DNA from: Marinobacter sp. SS13-12
GTDB taxonomy: Bacteria; Pseudomonadota; Gammaproteobacteria; Pseudomonadales; Oleiphilaceae
Reading direction: 5' to 3'
Assembly (NCBI RefSeq): GCF_030227115.1
Contig: NZ_JASSUA010000001.1
Location: 992,001-1,056,000 of the forward strand
Length of the DNA stretch: 64,000 bases
Shown here piece by piece: positions 17,983 to 29,723 of this stretch. Each line of letters begins with the position of its first letter. Positions within the stretch are counted from its first letter, which is position 1. Position numbers and translations under genes: made by a program. Below the pieces are notes generated by a model. It was given only the letters and a program-made list of their open reading frames with translations. It did not search any database and was not told where the DNA came from.

Positions 17983-19686
17983 TTAGCCTACTACAGGCGT
18001 CGCCCGTTTGATAATGGCCACCGGGTCGGTGCCGGAGGGCAGGTTGCCGTAGTTCTGGCCGCCGTTGTGTTCCAGTCGTGAGGCGCAGAAGGCGTCGGCT
18101 ACCGCCGGATCTGAGTTTCTGATCAGCAGGGACGCCTGCATCAGCAGGGCCAGGCGGTCCACCAGGTTGCGGGCGCGGTATTCGAAGTCGCTGATGTCGG
18201 CGAAGTCGTTCTGCAGTTGCGCCAGGAAGCGGTCGAAACGGGCGTCGCTGCCGCGGGCTTCGGCGGCTTCGCTGAAGAAGGCGTCGAGGGTGTCCAGTTC
18301 TTTCTGCAGGGCGCGGAGGGTGTCCAGGCACTGGACGTTACCACTGCCTTCCCAGATGGCGTTGACCGGGGATTCGCGTAGCAGGCGGGGCATGATGCAG
18401 TCTTCCATGACGCCGCTGCCGCCGATGCATTCCATGGCCTCGTAGGCGTGGTTGGGGGTGCGTTTGCAGATCCAGTATTTGCCAACGGGCGTGGCCAGTC
18501 GGGCCAGCAGGCGTTCGTGTTCCAGGTGCTGGTTGTCCAGTGAGCGGGCGATGCGCATGGTGTAGGCCAGCGCAGCTTCGCTTTCCAGGGCCAGGTCGGC
18601 CAGTACATTCTGCATCAGGGGCTGGTCGCTGAGGCGGTTGCCGAAGGCGCTGCGGTGATGGCAGTGGTGGCTGGCCTGGGCGAGGGCCTGGCGCATGCCG
18701 GCGGAGCTGCCGATCATGCAGTCGAAGCGGGTCATGGCGACCATTTCGATAATGGTAGGAACGCCTCGGCCTTCTTCACCGACCATCCAGGCCAGGGCGC
18801 CGCGAAGCTCGGCTTCACTGGAAGCATTGGCGATGTTACCCATCTTGTTTTTCAGCTGCTGGACCTGCCAGGGGTTCTTGCTGCCATCGGGGCGCCAGCG
18901 TGGCATCAGGAAGCAGGACAGCCCGCTTTTGGTCTGGGCCAATACCAGGAAGGCGTCGCACATGGGGGCCGACACGAACCATTTGTGGCCGACCAGTTCA
19001 TAGGCCTGGCCGGGGCCTTCGGCGCCGACGGCGTAGGCACGTGTGGAGTTGGCCCTGACATCACTGCCGCCCTGTTTTTCGGTCATCGCCATGCCGATGG
19101 TGACGGACTGTTTTTCGCTGTCTGGCAGGTTGCGGGGGTCGTAGCTGTTGGCGAGGATCTTGTTTTCCCAGATAGCGGCCAGTTCCGGCTGCTTGCGAAT
19201 CGACGGGATGGCGGCAAAGGTCATGGTAATGGGACAGCAATGGGCTGCTTCGACCTGGGAATGCATGTAGTACCTGGCTGTCCTCGCAACATGGGCGCCT
19301 GCTCCGGGGCTGGTCCAGGGGCTGCTGTGGAGGCCGTTTTCCATGGCGGTCGTCATGAGCTGGTGGTAGGCGGGGTGGAAGTCCACCTGGTCAATCCGGT
19401 GGCCGAAACGGTCGTGGGTGTTGAACACCGGTTTGTTCTCGTTGGCCTGGAATCCCAGTTCGATGGTTTCCGCCGCGCCGGCCAGGGCGCCGAACTGTTT
19501 CAGGTCACTGGTGGCTGCCGCCGCGCCTTCCCGGGCCACGGCTTCCTGCAGGGCCCTGTCCTGCTCGAACAGGTTGTAGTTCTCCAGGGCCGGGGGCTGG
19601 TTGACGACCTCGTGGGTTACGGCCAGGTAGCGGTCGTCACCGGAGGGGCTTGTGTTGTCCTGTGGCAGGGGCTGGCGGGCGTTCAT
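17983..19686 (-). CDS. AidB-like acyl-CoA dehydrogenase
   Basis: 567 residues with the AidB arrangement: an adaptive-response N-terminal domain (NQPPALENYNLFEQDRAL), then acyl-CoA dehydrogenase N, middle and C-terminal domains. Visible signatures are AMTEKQGGSDVRANST (FAD-binding strand), GHKWFVSAPMCD, RFDCMIGSSAGMRQALAQASHHCHHRSAFG and MECIGGSGVMEDCIMPRLLRESPVNAIWEGSGNV with the usual active-site glutamate. E. coli AidB is an isovaleryl-CoA dehydrogenase linked to alkylation damage. AGGAG seven bases upstream of the ATG at 19686 lies inside the end of the preceding tetR gene. Only two bases separate the two, so they form an operon. Confidence 0.88.
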   Translation of the reverse strand: MNARQPLPQDNTSPSGDDRYLAVTHEVVNQPPALENYNLFEQDRALQEAVAREGAAAATSDLKQFGALAGAAETIELGFQANENKPVFNTHDRFGHRIDQVDFHPAYHQLMTTAMENGLHSSPWTSPGAGAHVARTARYYMHSQVEAAHCCPITMTFAAIPSIRKQPELAAIWENKILANSYDPRNLPDSEKQSVTIGMAMTEKQGGSDVRANSTRAYAVGAEGPGQAYELVGHKWFVSAPMCDAFLVLAQTKSGLSCFLMPRWRPDGSKNPWQVQQLKNKMGNIANASSEAELRGALAWMVGEEGRGVPTIIEMVAMTRFDCMIGSSAGMRQALAQASHHCHHRSAFGNRLSDQPLMQNVLADLALESEAALAYTMRIARSLDNQHLEHERLLARLATPVGKYWICKRTPNHAYEAMECIGGSGVMEDCIMPRLLRESPVNAIWEGSGNVQCLDTLRALQKELDTLDAFFSEAAEARGSDARFDRFLAQLQNDFADISDFEYRARNLVDRLALLMQASLLIRNSDPAVADAFCASRLEHNGGQNYGNLPSGTDPVAIIKRATPVVG

Positions 19687-19688
19687 GT

Positions 19689-20321
19689 TTATCTCCTGGC
19701 GCCGGTCAACCCCTGCATGCAAAAGCAAATGATGGAGTCGACCAGCGGATCATGGTCGTTGTTGTCGGCCTGGTCTGCGCCGCCTGTCTGGGCCGGTGAA
19801 AGTGGTCCCACCAGGCTTTCGGCAATGGCGCCTACAAGGCAGGTACTGCTTTGTCTGGCGTTCTGGTCAGGAAGGCTGTTTTCTCCGATACCTTCTTTTA
19901 TCGCCTGCTCAAACAGTTCGGCGTAGGCCCTGCGAAACTTCAGGCGTTCTTCTTCTACTTTCGGGTCCACCGGTTCGGCGATCAGTGACCACGCCATCAC
20001 CGGACCTCTCAGGGCACGTTCTGCAAACTGGCGCAGGGCCGCTTCCAGCCGGGCTATCGCGTTGCCTTCTATAGCCAGCGCTTCGGCGACCTTGTCCACT
20101 TCCCGCTGTGTTGCAATCCTGAATATCTCTGCAAACAGGTCTTCCTTGGACTCGAAGTGCCGGTAGATGGTTCCTGTGGCGACACCGGCGCAGGCTGCAA
20201 TACGAGTGATCTGAGCGCTGCGGAAGCCGCCACCGGCGACACATTCGTAGGTACATTCGATGATGCGCTTGCGGGCCTCGGCCTTGCGGTTGCGCATTTT
20301 CTCCGTTTCCCGGTATGCCAT
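19689..20321 (-). CDS. TetR-family repressor of the acyl-CoA dehydrogenase operon
   Basis: 210 residues. The N-terminal helix-turn-helix region reads ITRIAACAGVATGTIYRHFESKEDLFAEIF (about 38-67), a classic TetR motif. The C-terminal ligand-binding region is variable and predicted helical. It is translated immediately before the AidB-like dehydrogenase (2-base gap). A short inverted repeat, TGAAT-CATT-ATTCA, lies 20 bases upstream of its ATG. Local autoregulation with acyl-CoA or a related compound as inducer is inferred by analogy with other TetR-dehydrogenase pairs. Confidence 0.87.
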   Translation of the reverse strand: MAYRETEKMRNRKAEARKRIIECTYECVAGGGFRSAQITRIAACAGVATGTIYRHFESKEDLFAEIFRIATQREVDKVAEALAIEGNAIARLEAALRQFAERALRGPVMAWSLIAEPVDPKVEEERLKFRRAYAELFEQAIKEGIGENSLPDQNARQSSTCLVGAIAESLVGPLSPAQTGGADQADNNDHDPLVDSIICFCMQGLTGARR

Positions 20322-20340
20322 GCGGGTTCCTTATAAGTAG

Positions 20341-20354
20341 TGAATCATTATTCA
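20341..20354. promoter_or_regulatory. Candidate TetR operator
   Basis: TGAATCATTATTCA, a perfect five-base inverted repeat with a four-base spacer, in AT-rich sequence 20 bases upstream of the tetR ATG. Size and position suit an autoregulatory operator. It is short, so chance occurrence is possible. Confidence 0.45.
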
Positions 20355-20590
20355 TTCTTTGTGTCAATCAATTAGCTTGCGCAGTTTGATACATATTATT
20401 GTTCTAAAACAGTGTCTTGAAATTGGTTACAAAAAATTACAAAAAAGCCGTTGTGAAGAAATAGCGTTGCAGCCGAAAGCGGATTATAAAGACGCCAAGG
20501 CGGGTCGCAAGGCGTATCCGTCGAGACGGGGCGGCCCGCCGGAACAGGCTTGGTACGCTCGTTGTGATGTTTTCGTTGATGGAGAAAATC

Positions 20591-20812
20591 ATGAGTGAAT
20601 TCGACGAAAGCAATCTGGAGCAATCCGGTAGCTGGACACATGACAGTGATGATACACATTCCATAGCAGGCCGAGCACGGATTCGTGCCCAGCTCCAGCA
20701 GGATATTGAATCGTTTCTGAACCAGGGTGGCAGAATTCAGGAAGTGGATACGGCGTTCCGCTCGGATTCCCCCCGAAAGGTGGATGTCGGTTTTAATAAT
20801 CGCTCCCTCTGA
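20591..20812 (+). CDS. Small acidic SutA-like protein
   Basis: 73 residues from the ATG preceded by GGAG eight bases upstream. The first 25 residues are acidic and low-complexity (EFDESNLEQSGSWTHDSDD). A helix follows (AGRARIRAQLQQDIESFL), and the tail NQGGRIQEVDTAF ends near RKVDVGFNN. This resembles my memory of the C-terminal FLxxGGKxQEVxxNVxxDPPKKP...YGxRPI pattern of SutA. SutA is a small acidic RNA-polymerase-binding protein of Pseudomonas that helps slow-growing cells; the characteristic DPPKKP is replaced here by SDSPRKV. Treat the assignment as a suggestion. A strong hairpin terminator follows directly. Confidence 0.6.
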   Translation: MSEFDESNLEQSGSWTHDSDDTHSIAGRARIRAQLQQDIESFLNQGGRIQEVDTAFRSDSPRKVDVGFNNRSL

Positions 20813-20817
20813 ATTTC

Positions 20818-20846
20818 CAGGCCGCAGCCTCCGGGGCTGCGGCCTG
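20818..20846 (+). terminator. Rho-independent-type hairpin after the SutA-like gene
   Basis: A perfect 12-base-pair stem (CAGGCCGCAGCC / GGCTGCGGCCTG) with a five-base loop, starting six bases after the stop. A T-rich stretch follows about 15 bases later rather than immediately. Confidence 0.7.
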
Positions 20847-20957
20847 TTCGGTTCTGTTGTTTTTTGGTTGTTTTGACGCTGGTCTCACCGCAGTGCCCTT
20901 CGATCCTCTATGCTGCCTTCAGCAGAATAGTTCTTAATCCCTGAACAGGCCGCATTA

Positions 20958-21986
20958 ATGAGAGAATTCCTTCGTTTTGCGACTTTGGCACTCCTTGTCA
21001 TGGTGGCACTCTTTGCTGGCACGGTCATATTCCTCAGTGATGAGCCGGCAACCGCTGACGATACTGCAGTTGCTGTTGATGCCGGCAGCTCTGCGGAGCA
21101 GACGGGAAGCCCCGGACAGGGGAGCGAGGCGCCGTCAAAGCTGGTCGCAAATGCCCGTGTCCCGGTACCGGATGGGTTGCCAGCCTCGCTGGAAGGAACC
21201 AGCCTCCCTGGCGGCTGGGCCAAAACCGATAGCAATGGTTCTTTGGTTCCCACGCCCCAGTTGCGGCAGTTGTTTGAGTATTACCTCGCCGCGCTGGGGG
21301 AGGAGACCCTGCCCCAGTTGGTCGCACGGATAGAGCAGGCGCTTGCACGGCTGGAGGAGCCGGCCCGTTCTGAGGCCATGGCCACTCTGGGGAATTACCT
21401 GGACTACAAGCTGGCGTTAGGGGATCTCGAAGTCACCTATGGCAATGCCACGTCCCTGGATGCCAATGAAATGCAGCAGCGTATGGCAGAAATCCGCGCC
21501 TTACGGCGCACCTGGATGGATGCGCAGACCGCCGAGGCTTTTTTTGCGAGCGACGAAGCCGTGGATCAGTTCCAGATAGAACAATTGCGCATACGGACTG
21601 ACGAATCCCTTTCCGACGAGGAGCGTGAGCAGGCACTGGAGCGGGCCGAACAGGCACTGCCGGCGCCTATACGCGAAGCCCGCCGGGAAACCCGGAAGTT
21701 CACCGATTACCAGAAGGCCCGTTCGCAATTTGCGGACGACCCGGAGGCGCTGCGTGCCTGGAGGGAAGAGCGTTTTGGTGACGAGGCCGCCCGGCAACTG
21801 GAAAAGGTGGAAGCAGAGCAGCGAGCCTGGGACAACAAGTGGCAATCGTATAGCGCGGCACTCAGGGGGCTTGATGACCTGGGGCTTGCCGGCCCTGAGC
21901 GTGAAGCCGCTGTCGATTCCCTCAGGGATGAGTATTTTGAAGGTGCTGAAAAGTTGCGCGCGGAAGCCCTCGACTCAATCCGGTAA
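20958..21986 (+). CDS. lifO: Lipase-specific foldase (lipase chaperone)
   Basis: 342 residues. A single N-terminal membrane helix (about 6-27) anchors the protein in the inner membrane, facing the periplasm. A variable Ala/Ser/Pro-rich linker follows. Next comes the foldase signature region LRQLFEYYLAALGEE (about 102-116, equivalent to RxxFDY-LSA-GE). The remainder is a long helical Arg/Glu-rich domain that wraps around the client lipase. LifO proteins are normally encoded next to their secreted triacylglycerol lipase, but no lipase gene is adjacent here. It lies between the SutA-like gene and hemB. Confidence 0.87.
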   Translation: MREFLRFATLALLVMVALFAGTVIFLSDEPATADDTAVAVDAGSSAEQTGSPGQGSEAPSKLVANARVPVPDGLPASLEGTSLPGGWAKTDSNGSLVPTPQLRQLFEYYLAALGEETLPQLVARIEQALARLEEPARSEAMATLGNYLDYKLALGDLEVTYGNATSLDANEMQQRMAEIRALRRTWMDAQTAEAFFASDEAVDQFQIEQLRIRTDESLSDEEREQALERAEQALPAPIREARRETRKFTDYQKARSQFADDPEALRAWREERFGDEAARQLEKVEAEQRAWDNKWQSYSAALRGLDDLGLAGPEREAAVDSLRDEYFEGAEKLRAEALDSIR

Positions 21987-22016
21987 CATTCCATTCATCT
22001 GGTGCTGGTAGTCTGA

Positions 22017-23123
<1,107 letters not shown>

Positions 23124-23139
23124 CAGGCCACAGTCACAA

Positions 23140-23164
23140 TCAGGGTGCTGTACCGGCACCCTGA
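23140..23164. other. Hairpin between hemB and ppk
   Basis: TCAGGGTGC / GCACCCTGA, nine base pairs with a seven-base loop, 16 bases after the hemB stop. There is no T-run, so it may be an attenuating or mRNA-stabilising structure rather than a full terminator. Confidence 0.45.
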
Positions 23165-23182
23165 CAATGGAAGCAGTCAGCA

Positions 23183-25321
23183 ATGAGTACCGAATCTGCA
23201 AAAAACCTGAAGGCTGTTGATGCCACGAATGTTCCGGCTCCGGTGGAAGTGCCGGCCCCGGGCACCGACGTTGACGTGGCCGCCCAGGAAAACTACTTCA
23301 ACCGTGAACTGAGCCAGCTCCAGTTCAACTACCGTGTGCTCAAGCAGGCCCTGGATACGACCCATCCGCTGATCAACCGGCTGATGTTCTGCTGTATTTT
23401 CAGCAGCAACATGGACGAGTTTTTCGAGATTCGTGTTGCCGGCCTGCGCCAGCAGATCAAGTATGGCCGCGAAACCCTGGGCTCCGATGGCATGATGCCG
23501 GAACAGGTACTGGGCGAAATCAGCCGCGTGGCACACGAATACATCCGGGAACAGTACGACATCATCAATAACGTGCTGATTCCCGAGATGGAGCAGGAAA
23601 ATATCCATTTTGTTCGCCGCCGCGAGTGGACCGAGGCCCAGGCAGACTGGGTGCGCCGGTATTTCGATGAGGAAATCCTGCCTGTTGTCAGCCCGATTGG
23701 TCTCGACCCGTCACACCCGTTTCCGCGCCTGGTGAACAAGAGCCTGAACTTTATCGTCGAGCTCGACGGCAAGGACGCCTTTGGTCGGGAAACCGGTATG
23801 GCCATCGTGCCGGCACCGCGATCGCTACCGCGTCTGGTGCGACTGCCGGACGACGTCTGTAGTGGCGGCGATAACCTGGTGTTCCTGTCGTCAATGATTC
23901 ACGCCCACGCCGATGAGCTGTTCCCGGGGATGGAAGTGAAAGGCTGTTACCAGTTCCGCCTGACCCGCAACGCCGACCTTGAGCTGGAGGATGACCTTGA
24001 AGACCTGGCTTCCGCCCTGCGTGGCGAGCTGCTCAGTCGTCGCTTTGGTGATGGTGTGCGGCTGGAAGTGGCGGACAATTGCCCGGAAGAACTGGTCCAT
24101 TTCCTGCTGCGGGAGTTTGGTCTTACGGATCGGGACCTGTACCAGGTACACGGGCCGGTTAACCTTACCCGCCTGATGGCTGTGGGTGGACTGGTAGACC
24201 GCCAGGACCTGACCTACTCAGGCTTTTCGCCATCGATTCCACGCCAGATCCGCAGCAAAGAGACCATGTTCGATGCCATCCGCAAGCGTCCGCTGTTGCT
24301 GTTGCATCCGTTTGAAAACTTCAGCCCGGTGGTTGATCTGTTGCGACAGGCCGCCAAGGATCCCCAGGTGCTGGCCATTCGTCAGACCCTGTACCGCACC
24401 GGCGCCGATTCGGAAATTGTGGAAGCACTGATGGACGCGGCCCGTCGTGGCAAGGAAGTGACTGCCATTATCGAACTGCGTGCCCGCTTCAGCGAAGCGG
24501 AAAACCTGGAGCTGGCGAGTCGCTTGCAGGAGGCCGGAGTCATCGTGGTGTATGGTGTAGTGGGTTACAAGACCCACGCCAAGATGATCCTGATTGTGCG
24601 GCGGGAGGAAGGAAAGCTGCGGCGCTATGTTCATCTGGGCACCGGTAACTACCACGCCGGGAACGCTCGCCTGTACACCGATTACAGCTTCATGACCTGT
24701 GACGAGTCCATAGGTGACGACGTCAACAAGCTGTTCCAGCAGCTTACCGGCATGGGCAAGGCACTGAAGATCAAGAAGCTCTTCCATTCTCCGTTTACCC
24801 TGCACAGCCGTTTGCTGGGGCTGGTAGACCGGGAGGCGGAACTGGGTGAGAAAGGCCGCATCATCCTCAAATTCAATGCCCTGACCGAGCGTGAACTGAT
24901 CAAGGCGCTGTACCGGGCGTCCCGCGCAGGGGTGAAAATAGACCTGATCATCCGCGGCATCTGTTGCCTGCGCCCGGAAGTGCCGGGGCTGTCGGACAAC
25001 ATCCGGGTGCGATCCATCATCGGGCGGTTCCTGGAGCATACCCGGGTTTACTACTTCGGCAATAATGGCCGGCCGGAAGTCTATGGCTCCAGTGCCGACG
25101 GTATGGAACGCAACCTGCTGAGCCGCGTGGAAACCGCTTTTCCTCTGGAAGATCCGGCCCTGATCGCGCGGGTGCGTGAAGACCTGGATACCTACCTGGC
25201 GGACAATTGCCAGTCCTGGGTGTTGCAGCCGGACGGCAGTTACATCCAGAATCAGCCGGCAGAAGGCGAAGACCGTCTGGCATCGCAACTGGTTCTGCTG
25301 GAACGCCTGACCGGTAAATAA
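23183..25321 (+). CDS. ppk: Polyphosphate kinase 1
   Basis: 712 residues. Ppk reversibly transfers the ATP gamma-phosphate to inorganic polyphosphate. The N-terminal region has ELSQLQFNYRVL and FCCIFSSNMDEFFEIRVAGL. The catalytic half shows IRQTLYRTG, ELRARFSEAENL, VVGYKTHAKMILI with the autophosphorylated His465, YVHLGTGNYHAGNARLYTDYS and FLEHTRVYYFGN with the second active-site histidine. Length fits the family. It follows hemB, as in pseudomonads. Together with phoBR and Pit it suggests polyphosphate storage. Confidence 0.96.
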   Translation: MSTESAKNLKAVDATNVPAPVEVPAPGTDVDVAAQENYFNRELSQLQFNYRVLKQALDTTHPLINRLMFCCIFSSNMDEFFEIRVAGLRQQIKYGRETLGSDGMMPEQVLGEISRVAHEYIREQYDIINNVLIPEMEQENIHFVRRREWTEAQADWVRRYFDEEILPVVSPIGLDPSHPFPRLVNKSLNFIVELDGKDAFGRETGMAIVPAPRSLPRLVRLPDDVCSGGDNLVFLSSMIHAHADELFPGMEVKGCYQFRLTRNADLELEDDLEDLASALRGELLSRRFGDGVRLEVADNCPEELVHFLLREFGLTDRDLYQVHGPVNLTRLMAVGGLVDRQDLTYSGFSPSIPRQIRSKETMFDAIRKRPLLLLHPFENFSPVVDLLRQAAKDPQVLAIRQTLYRTGADSEIVEALMDAARRGKEVTAIIELRARFSEAENLELASRLQEAGVIVVYGVVGYKTHAKMILIVRREEGKLRRYVHLGTGNYHAGNARLYTDYSFMTCDESIGDDVNKLFQQLTGMGKALKIKKLFHSPFTLHSRLLGLVDREAELGEKGRIILKFNALTERELIKALYRASRAGVKIDLIIRGICCLRPEVPGLSDNIRVRSIIGRFLEHTRVYYFGNNGRPEVYGSSADGMERNLLSRVETAFPLEDPALIARVREDLDTYLADNCQSWVLQPDGSYIQNQPAEGEDRLASQLVLLERLTGK

Positions 25322-25370
25322 TGATAACCCGTGCCTGCCTGCAGCTTTTGTGCAGGGGGCGGGCGCAGTA

Positions 25371-26678
25371 ATGGAGAACAGGCAGTTGAAAAAACAATGG
25401 ATGGTTGCCGGTGCGGCAGTGCTGGCGGTTGGTGTGGTTGCGCCCTGGGCTGTGGGTTACGTAACCGAGCAGCAGTGGCAGAGCGTGACCACGGAAGTGA
25501 ATCAGGCTCAGCCACTGTTCCAGCTGGAAACGCGGGATTACAACCGGGGCTACCTGGGTGCTGATTTTACCGGCACCCTTTCGGTTCAGAACCCGGATAC
25601 CGGCGAAGAGCATGAGTTCGAGTACCAGGCCCGGGTGAGCCATGGTGTTACTGGCAGCTTGCTGGACTTTTCTCCACCCGATGAGCTTGGCTCCGACGTT
25701 AACAAAATCTTTCCGGATGAAAAGCCGAAACTGACTCTGGAAACCCGCCTCTGGGGCACGGCAATCGTTGAGCTGTCCGTTCCGGCGATCAGCGTGATCA
25801 ACGAGGAAACCGGCGAATCCTTTGATATGTCGGAAAGCTACAGCCGCGCCGAAATCAGTGACAATGGCTCCCATGCCGATATTGTCATGCTCTGGCCAGG
25901 GGCTGTCATCCGGGCACCAGATCTTCGCATCAGTATCGAAGATTTTCGTTTCGAGCAGACCATGGAGCATCTCACCGGGGGTGTCTGGCTGGGTGACGGC
26001 GATATGTCGTTGAGCGGCTTTGAGTTGGCTGCCCGCGACGAGCCCTCGCTCCGGTTTGACGATCTGGCGATCCGCAGCGAGACCTTCACTGAGGATGATG
26101 GCGAGAGCCTTGGCTCAGAGACCCTCATGACCCTGGAGACAGTGACCGCAGACGACGAGAGCTTTGGGCCGCATCGCATGGAATTCGTATTCAGCGGCCT
26201 GGATGTGCAGAACTGGAATAACCTCACTGAGGCACTGACGGAGATGCAGACGGCTGCCCTGACGGCCCCCGGTGGCGACTCCCGTGCGGTAATGCAGCAA
26301 CAGATGGAATCCATGAACCGGATCAATCAGGCCCTGTTGGGTCTGGCGGGTGAAGGGTTCTCATTCGGTTTTCCGGAGCTTTCCTTTGCCACGCCATATG
26401 GCCCGATTGATGGTGAGATCATGGTGCAACACCCGTCGCTGTCGGATGAGGAGAAGGATCAGATGATGATGGTGATGCAGCGGTTGACCGGCAACCTGGA
26501 CCTGAGCATGCCACTGGCGCTGGTGGAGCAGTACCCCGAGCTGGGGATGCAGGTAGCACCGCTGATCAAGCAGGGAATGGTGGTGCAGGAGGGGGATCGT
26601 GTGCGGGTTCAGGGCAAACTGGAAGACCTTGCCCTGGATATCAATGGAAATCTGATTCCGTTGCCGCCGCTGTTCTGA
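25371..26678 (+). CDS. YdgA-like protein of the DUF945 family
   Basis: 435 residues. One N-terminal hydrophobic segment (about 10-28, WMVAGAAVLAVGVVAPWAVGYV) acts as anchor or signal. The rest is a long beta-rich periplasmic region. Features fitting DUF945 are an early TRDYNRGYLGADFTGTLSV-like segment, a central ...GVWLGDGDMSLSGFELAARDEP and a late segment LPLALVEQYPELG-like with a small polar C-terminus. Function is unknown. The ATG at 25371 follows a GGGGGCGGGC stretch. An in-frame GTG at 25350 is possible. It is 49 bases after ppk in the same direction. Confidence 0.75.
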   Translation: MENRQLKKQWMVAGAAVLAVGVVAPWAVGYVTEQQWQSVTTEVNQAQPLFQLETRDYNRGYLGADFTGTLSVQNPDTGEEHEFEYQARVSHGVTGSLLDFSPPDELGSDVNKIFPDEKPKLTLETRLWGTAIVELSVPAISVINEETGESFDMSESYSRAEISDNGSHADIVMLWPGAVIRAPDLRISIEDFRFEQTMEHLTGGVWLGDGDMSLSGFELAARDEPSLRFDDLAIRSETFTEDDGESLGSETLMTLETVTADDESFGPHRMEFVFSGLDVQNWNNLTEALTEMQTAALTAPGGDSRAVMQQQMESMNRINQALLGLAGEGFSFGFPELSFATPYGPIDGEIMVQHPSLSDEEKDQMMMVMQRLTGNLDLSMPLALVEQYPELGMQVAPLIKQGMVVQEGDRVRVQGKLEDLALDINGNLIPLPPLF

Positions 26679-26688
26679 TCTTGCTGTG

Positions 26689-26712
26689 GACTGCTGCCTG
26701 CAGGCAGCAGTC
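26689..26712. terminator. Hairpin between convergent YdgA-like gene and coaD
   Basis: GACTGCTGCCTG / CAGGCAGCAGTC, a perfect 24-base palindrome (10-base-pair stem, four-base loop) located 10 bases after one stop and 15 before the other. It lacks T-runs but is placed to end both transcripts. Confidence 0.6.
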
Positions 26713-26727
26713 TCCCCCGCCTCTTCT

Positions 26728-28853
<2,126 letters not shown>

Positions 28854-28882
28854 TGCAATACTCCGATACGCAGGTGGGTCGT

Positions 28883-29527
28883 TCAGGCGTTGTTCTTGAA
28901 CTGGGGCAGGGCGTCCACAGCAAATGTGGGAGGCCCGGGATACCCGGAAAGATGCCAATGGTCCGGATGGCCATAAAACGCCACATTGCTGACCTTGGTC
29001 AGCGCAATATAGCCGTTGTTGAACAGGCCAATGCCACTGGTACGCCAGCGCTCGAGGAAGGCATGGGCGCTTTCCCTGCTGACGTTCTCCCAACTGGACC
29101 AGACCCGCGCCACCGTTACCCGCGTCAGCCCGAAGTTGAGCAGATCAAACAGACCGCGAAGTTCCTTCTGATTGGCCGGACCAAACTGGTGAATGCCGGC
29201 ATCGATACGCTCAATGGTGGCCTGAATCTGCTGCCGCCGCACAACCGGCTCCTCGGGCAGCCCCGGCCCGACCATGGCCGGCAACAGGGCCTCGAACAGC
29301 ACAATGTCGTCACGGGTCAGGAACCGGAACTCATAGCTCTGGTCCATCGCCCCCGGCATCGGATAGTCCCGCCCCGCCGGCGCGGTCGCACACCCGGACA
29401 AACCGGCCGTTACACTCACCGTGCCCAGAAACATCGCACCACCAAGCCCCGTCCGAAGAAAACTCCGGCGGTCCATGGCAGCAGTGGGGGATTCCGTTTG
29501 CACGGAATGAGGAATCACATCAGACAT
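28883..29527 (-). CDS. Twin-arginine lipoprotein, partner subunit of the GMC oxidoreductase
   Basis: 214 residues. The N-terminus has a Tat motif DRRSFLRTG (about 20-28), a hydrophobic core and a lipobox-like LSGC, suggesting folded export and lipidation. The rest is helical with a LTRDDIVLFEALLPAM segment and a C-terminal NNGYIALTKVSNVAFYGHPDHWHLSGYPGPP. This is similar in style to the small subunits (gluconate 2-dehydrogenase subunit 3 type) that accompany GMC dehydrogenases. GAGAG five bases upstream favours the ATG at 29527. It is co-directional with, and 29 bases ahead of, the flavoprotein. It probably carries or anchors that enzyme in the periplasm (inference). Confidence 0.75.
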   Translation of the reverse strand: MSDVIPHSVQTESPTAAMDRRSFLRTGLGGAMFLGTVSVTAGLSGCATAPAGRDYPMPGAMDQSYEFRFLTRDDIVLFEALLPAMVGPGLPEEPVVRRQQIQATIERIDAGIHQFGPANQKELRGLFDLLNFGLTRVTVARVWSSWENVSRESAHAFLERWRTSGIGLFNNGYIALTKVSNVAFYGHPDHWHLSGYPGPPTFAVDALPQFKNNA

Positions 29528-29584
29528 AACCACTCTCTTGTTTTTATTGTCTTTTCTTTCTTGCCAGGCAGCTCGAAGCTAGCA

Positions 29585-29692
29585 GGAACCGGAGGGAACG
29601 ACCGTCCGGGACCCTAAAAAACAAGGATGTTTTTTAGGAGCCTACATGGACGTATTCACGACGTGTCCCGGACGGTCGTTCTCTCCGGTTCC
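29585..29692 (+). repeat. Palindromic element copy C
   Basis: Arms 29585-29612 and 29665-29692 are 28-base inverted repeats with one mismatch (GGAACCGGAG...GTCCGGGAC). The 52-base loop contains its own perfect 10-base-pair hairpin, CCTAAAAAAC-AAGGAT-GTTTTTTAGG (29613-29638). After it comes CATGGACGTATTCAC, related to the loop of copy A. The arm sequences are unrelated to those of copies A and B. It begins 31 bases after the aldehyde dehydrogenase stop and lies upstream of the Tat lipoprotein gene. Confidence 0.85.
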
Positions 29693-29723
29693 CAGCACCC
29701 AAGCTATCAGGCGTTGGGAGAAA

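Noticed and set aside
18655..19926. Long open frame of 423 codons on the plus strand opposite the acyl-CoA dehydrogenase
   Set aside because: It is antisense to a clear acyl-CoA dehydrogenase and tetR gene, has a repetitive His/Gly-rich composition typical of reverse frames in GC-rich DNA, and shows no family motif.
24218..25288. Open frame of 356 codons opposite ppk
   Set aside because: It mirrors the conserved catalytic half of polyphosphate kinase and has no independent support.
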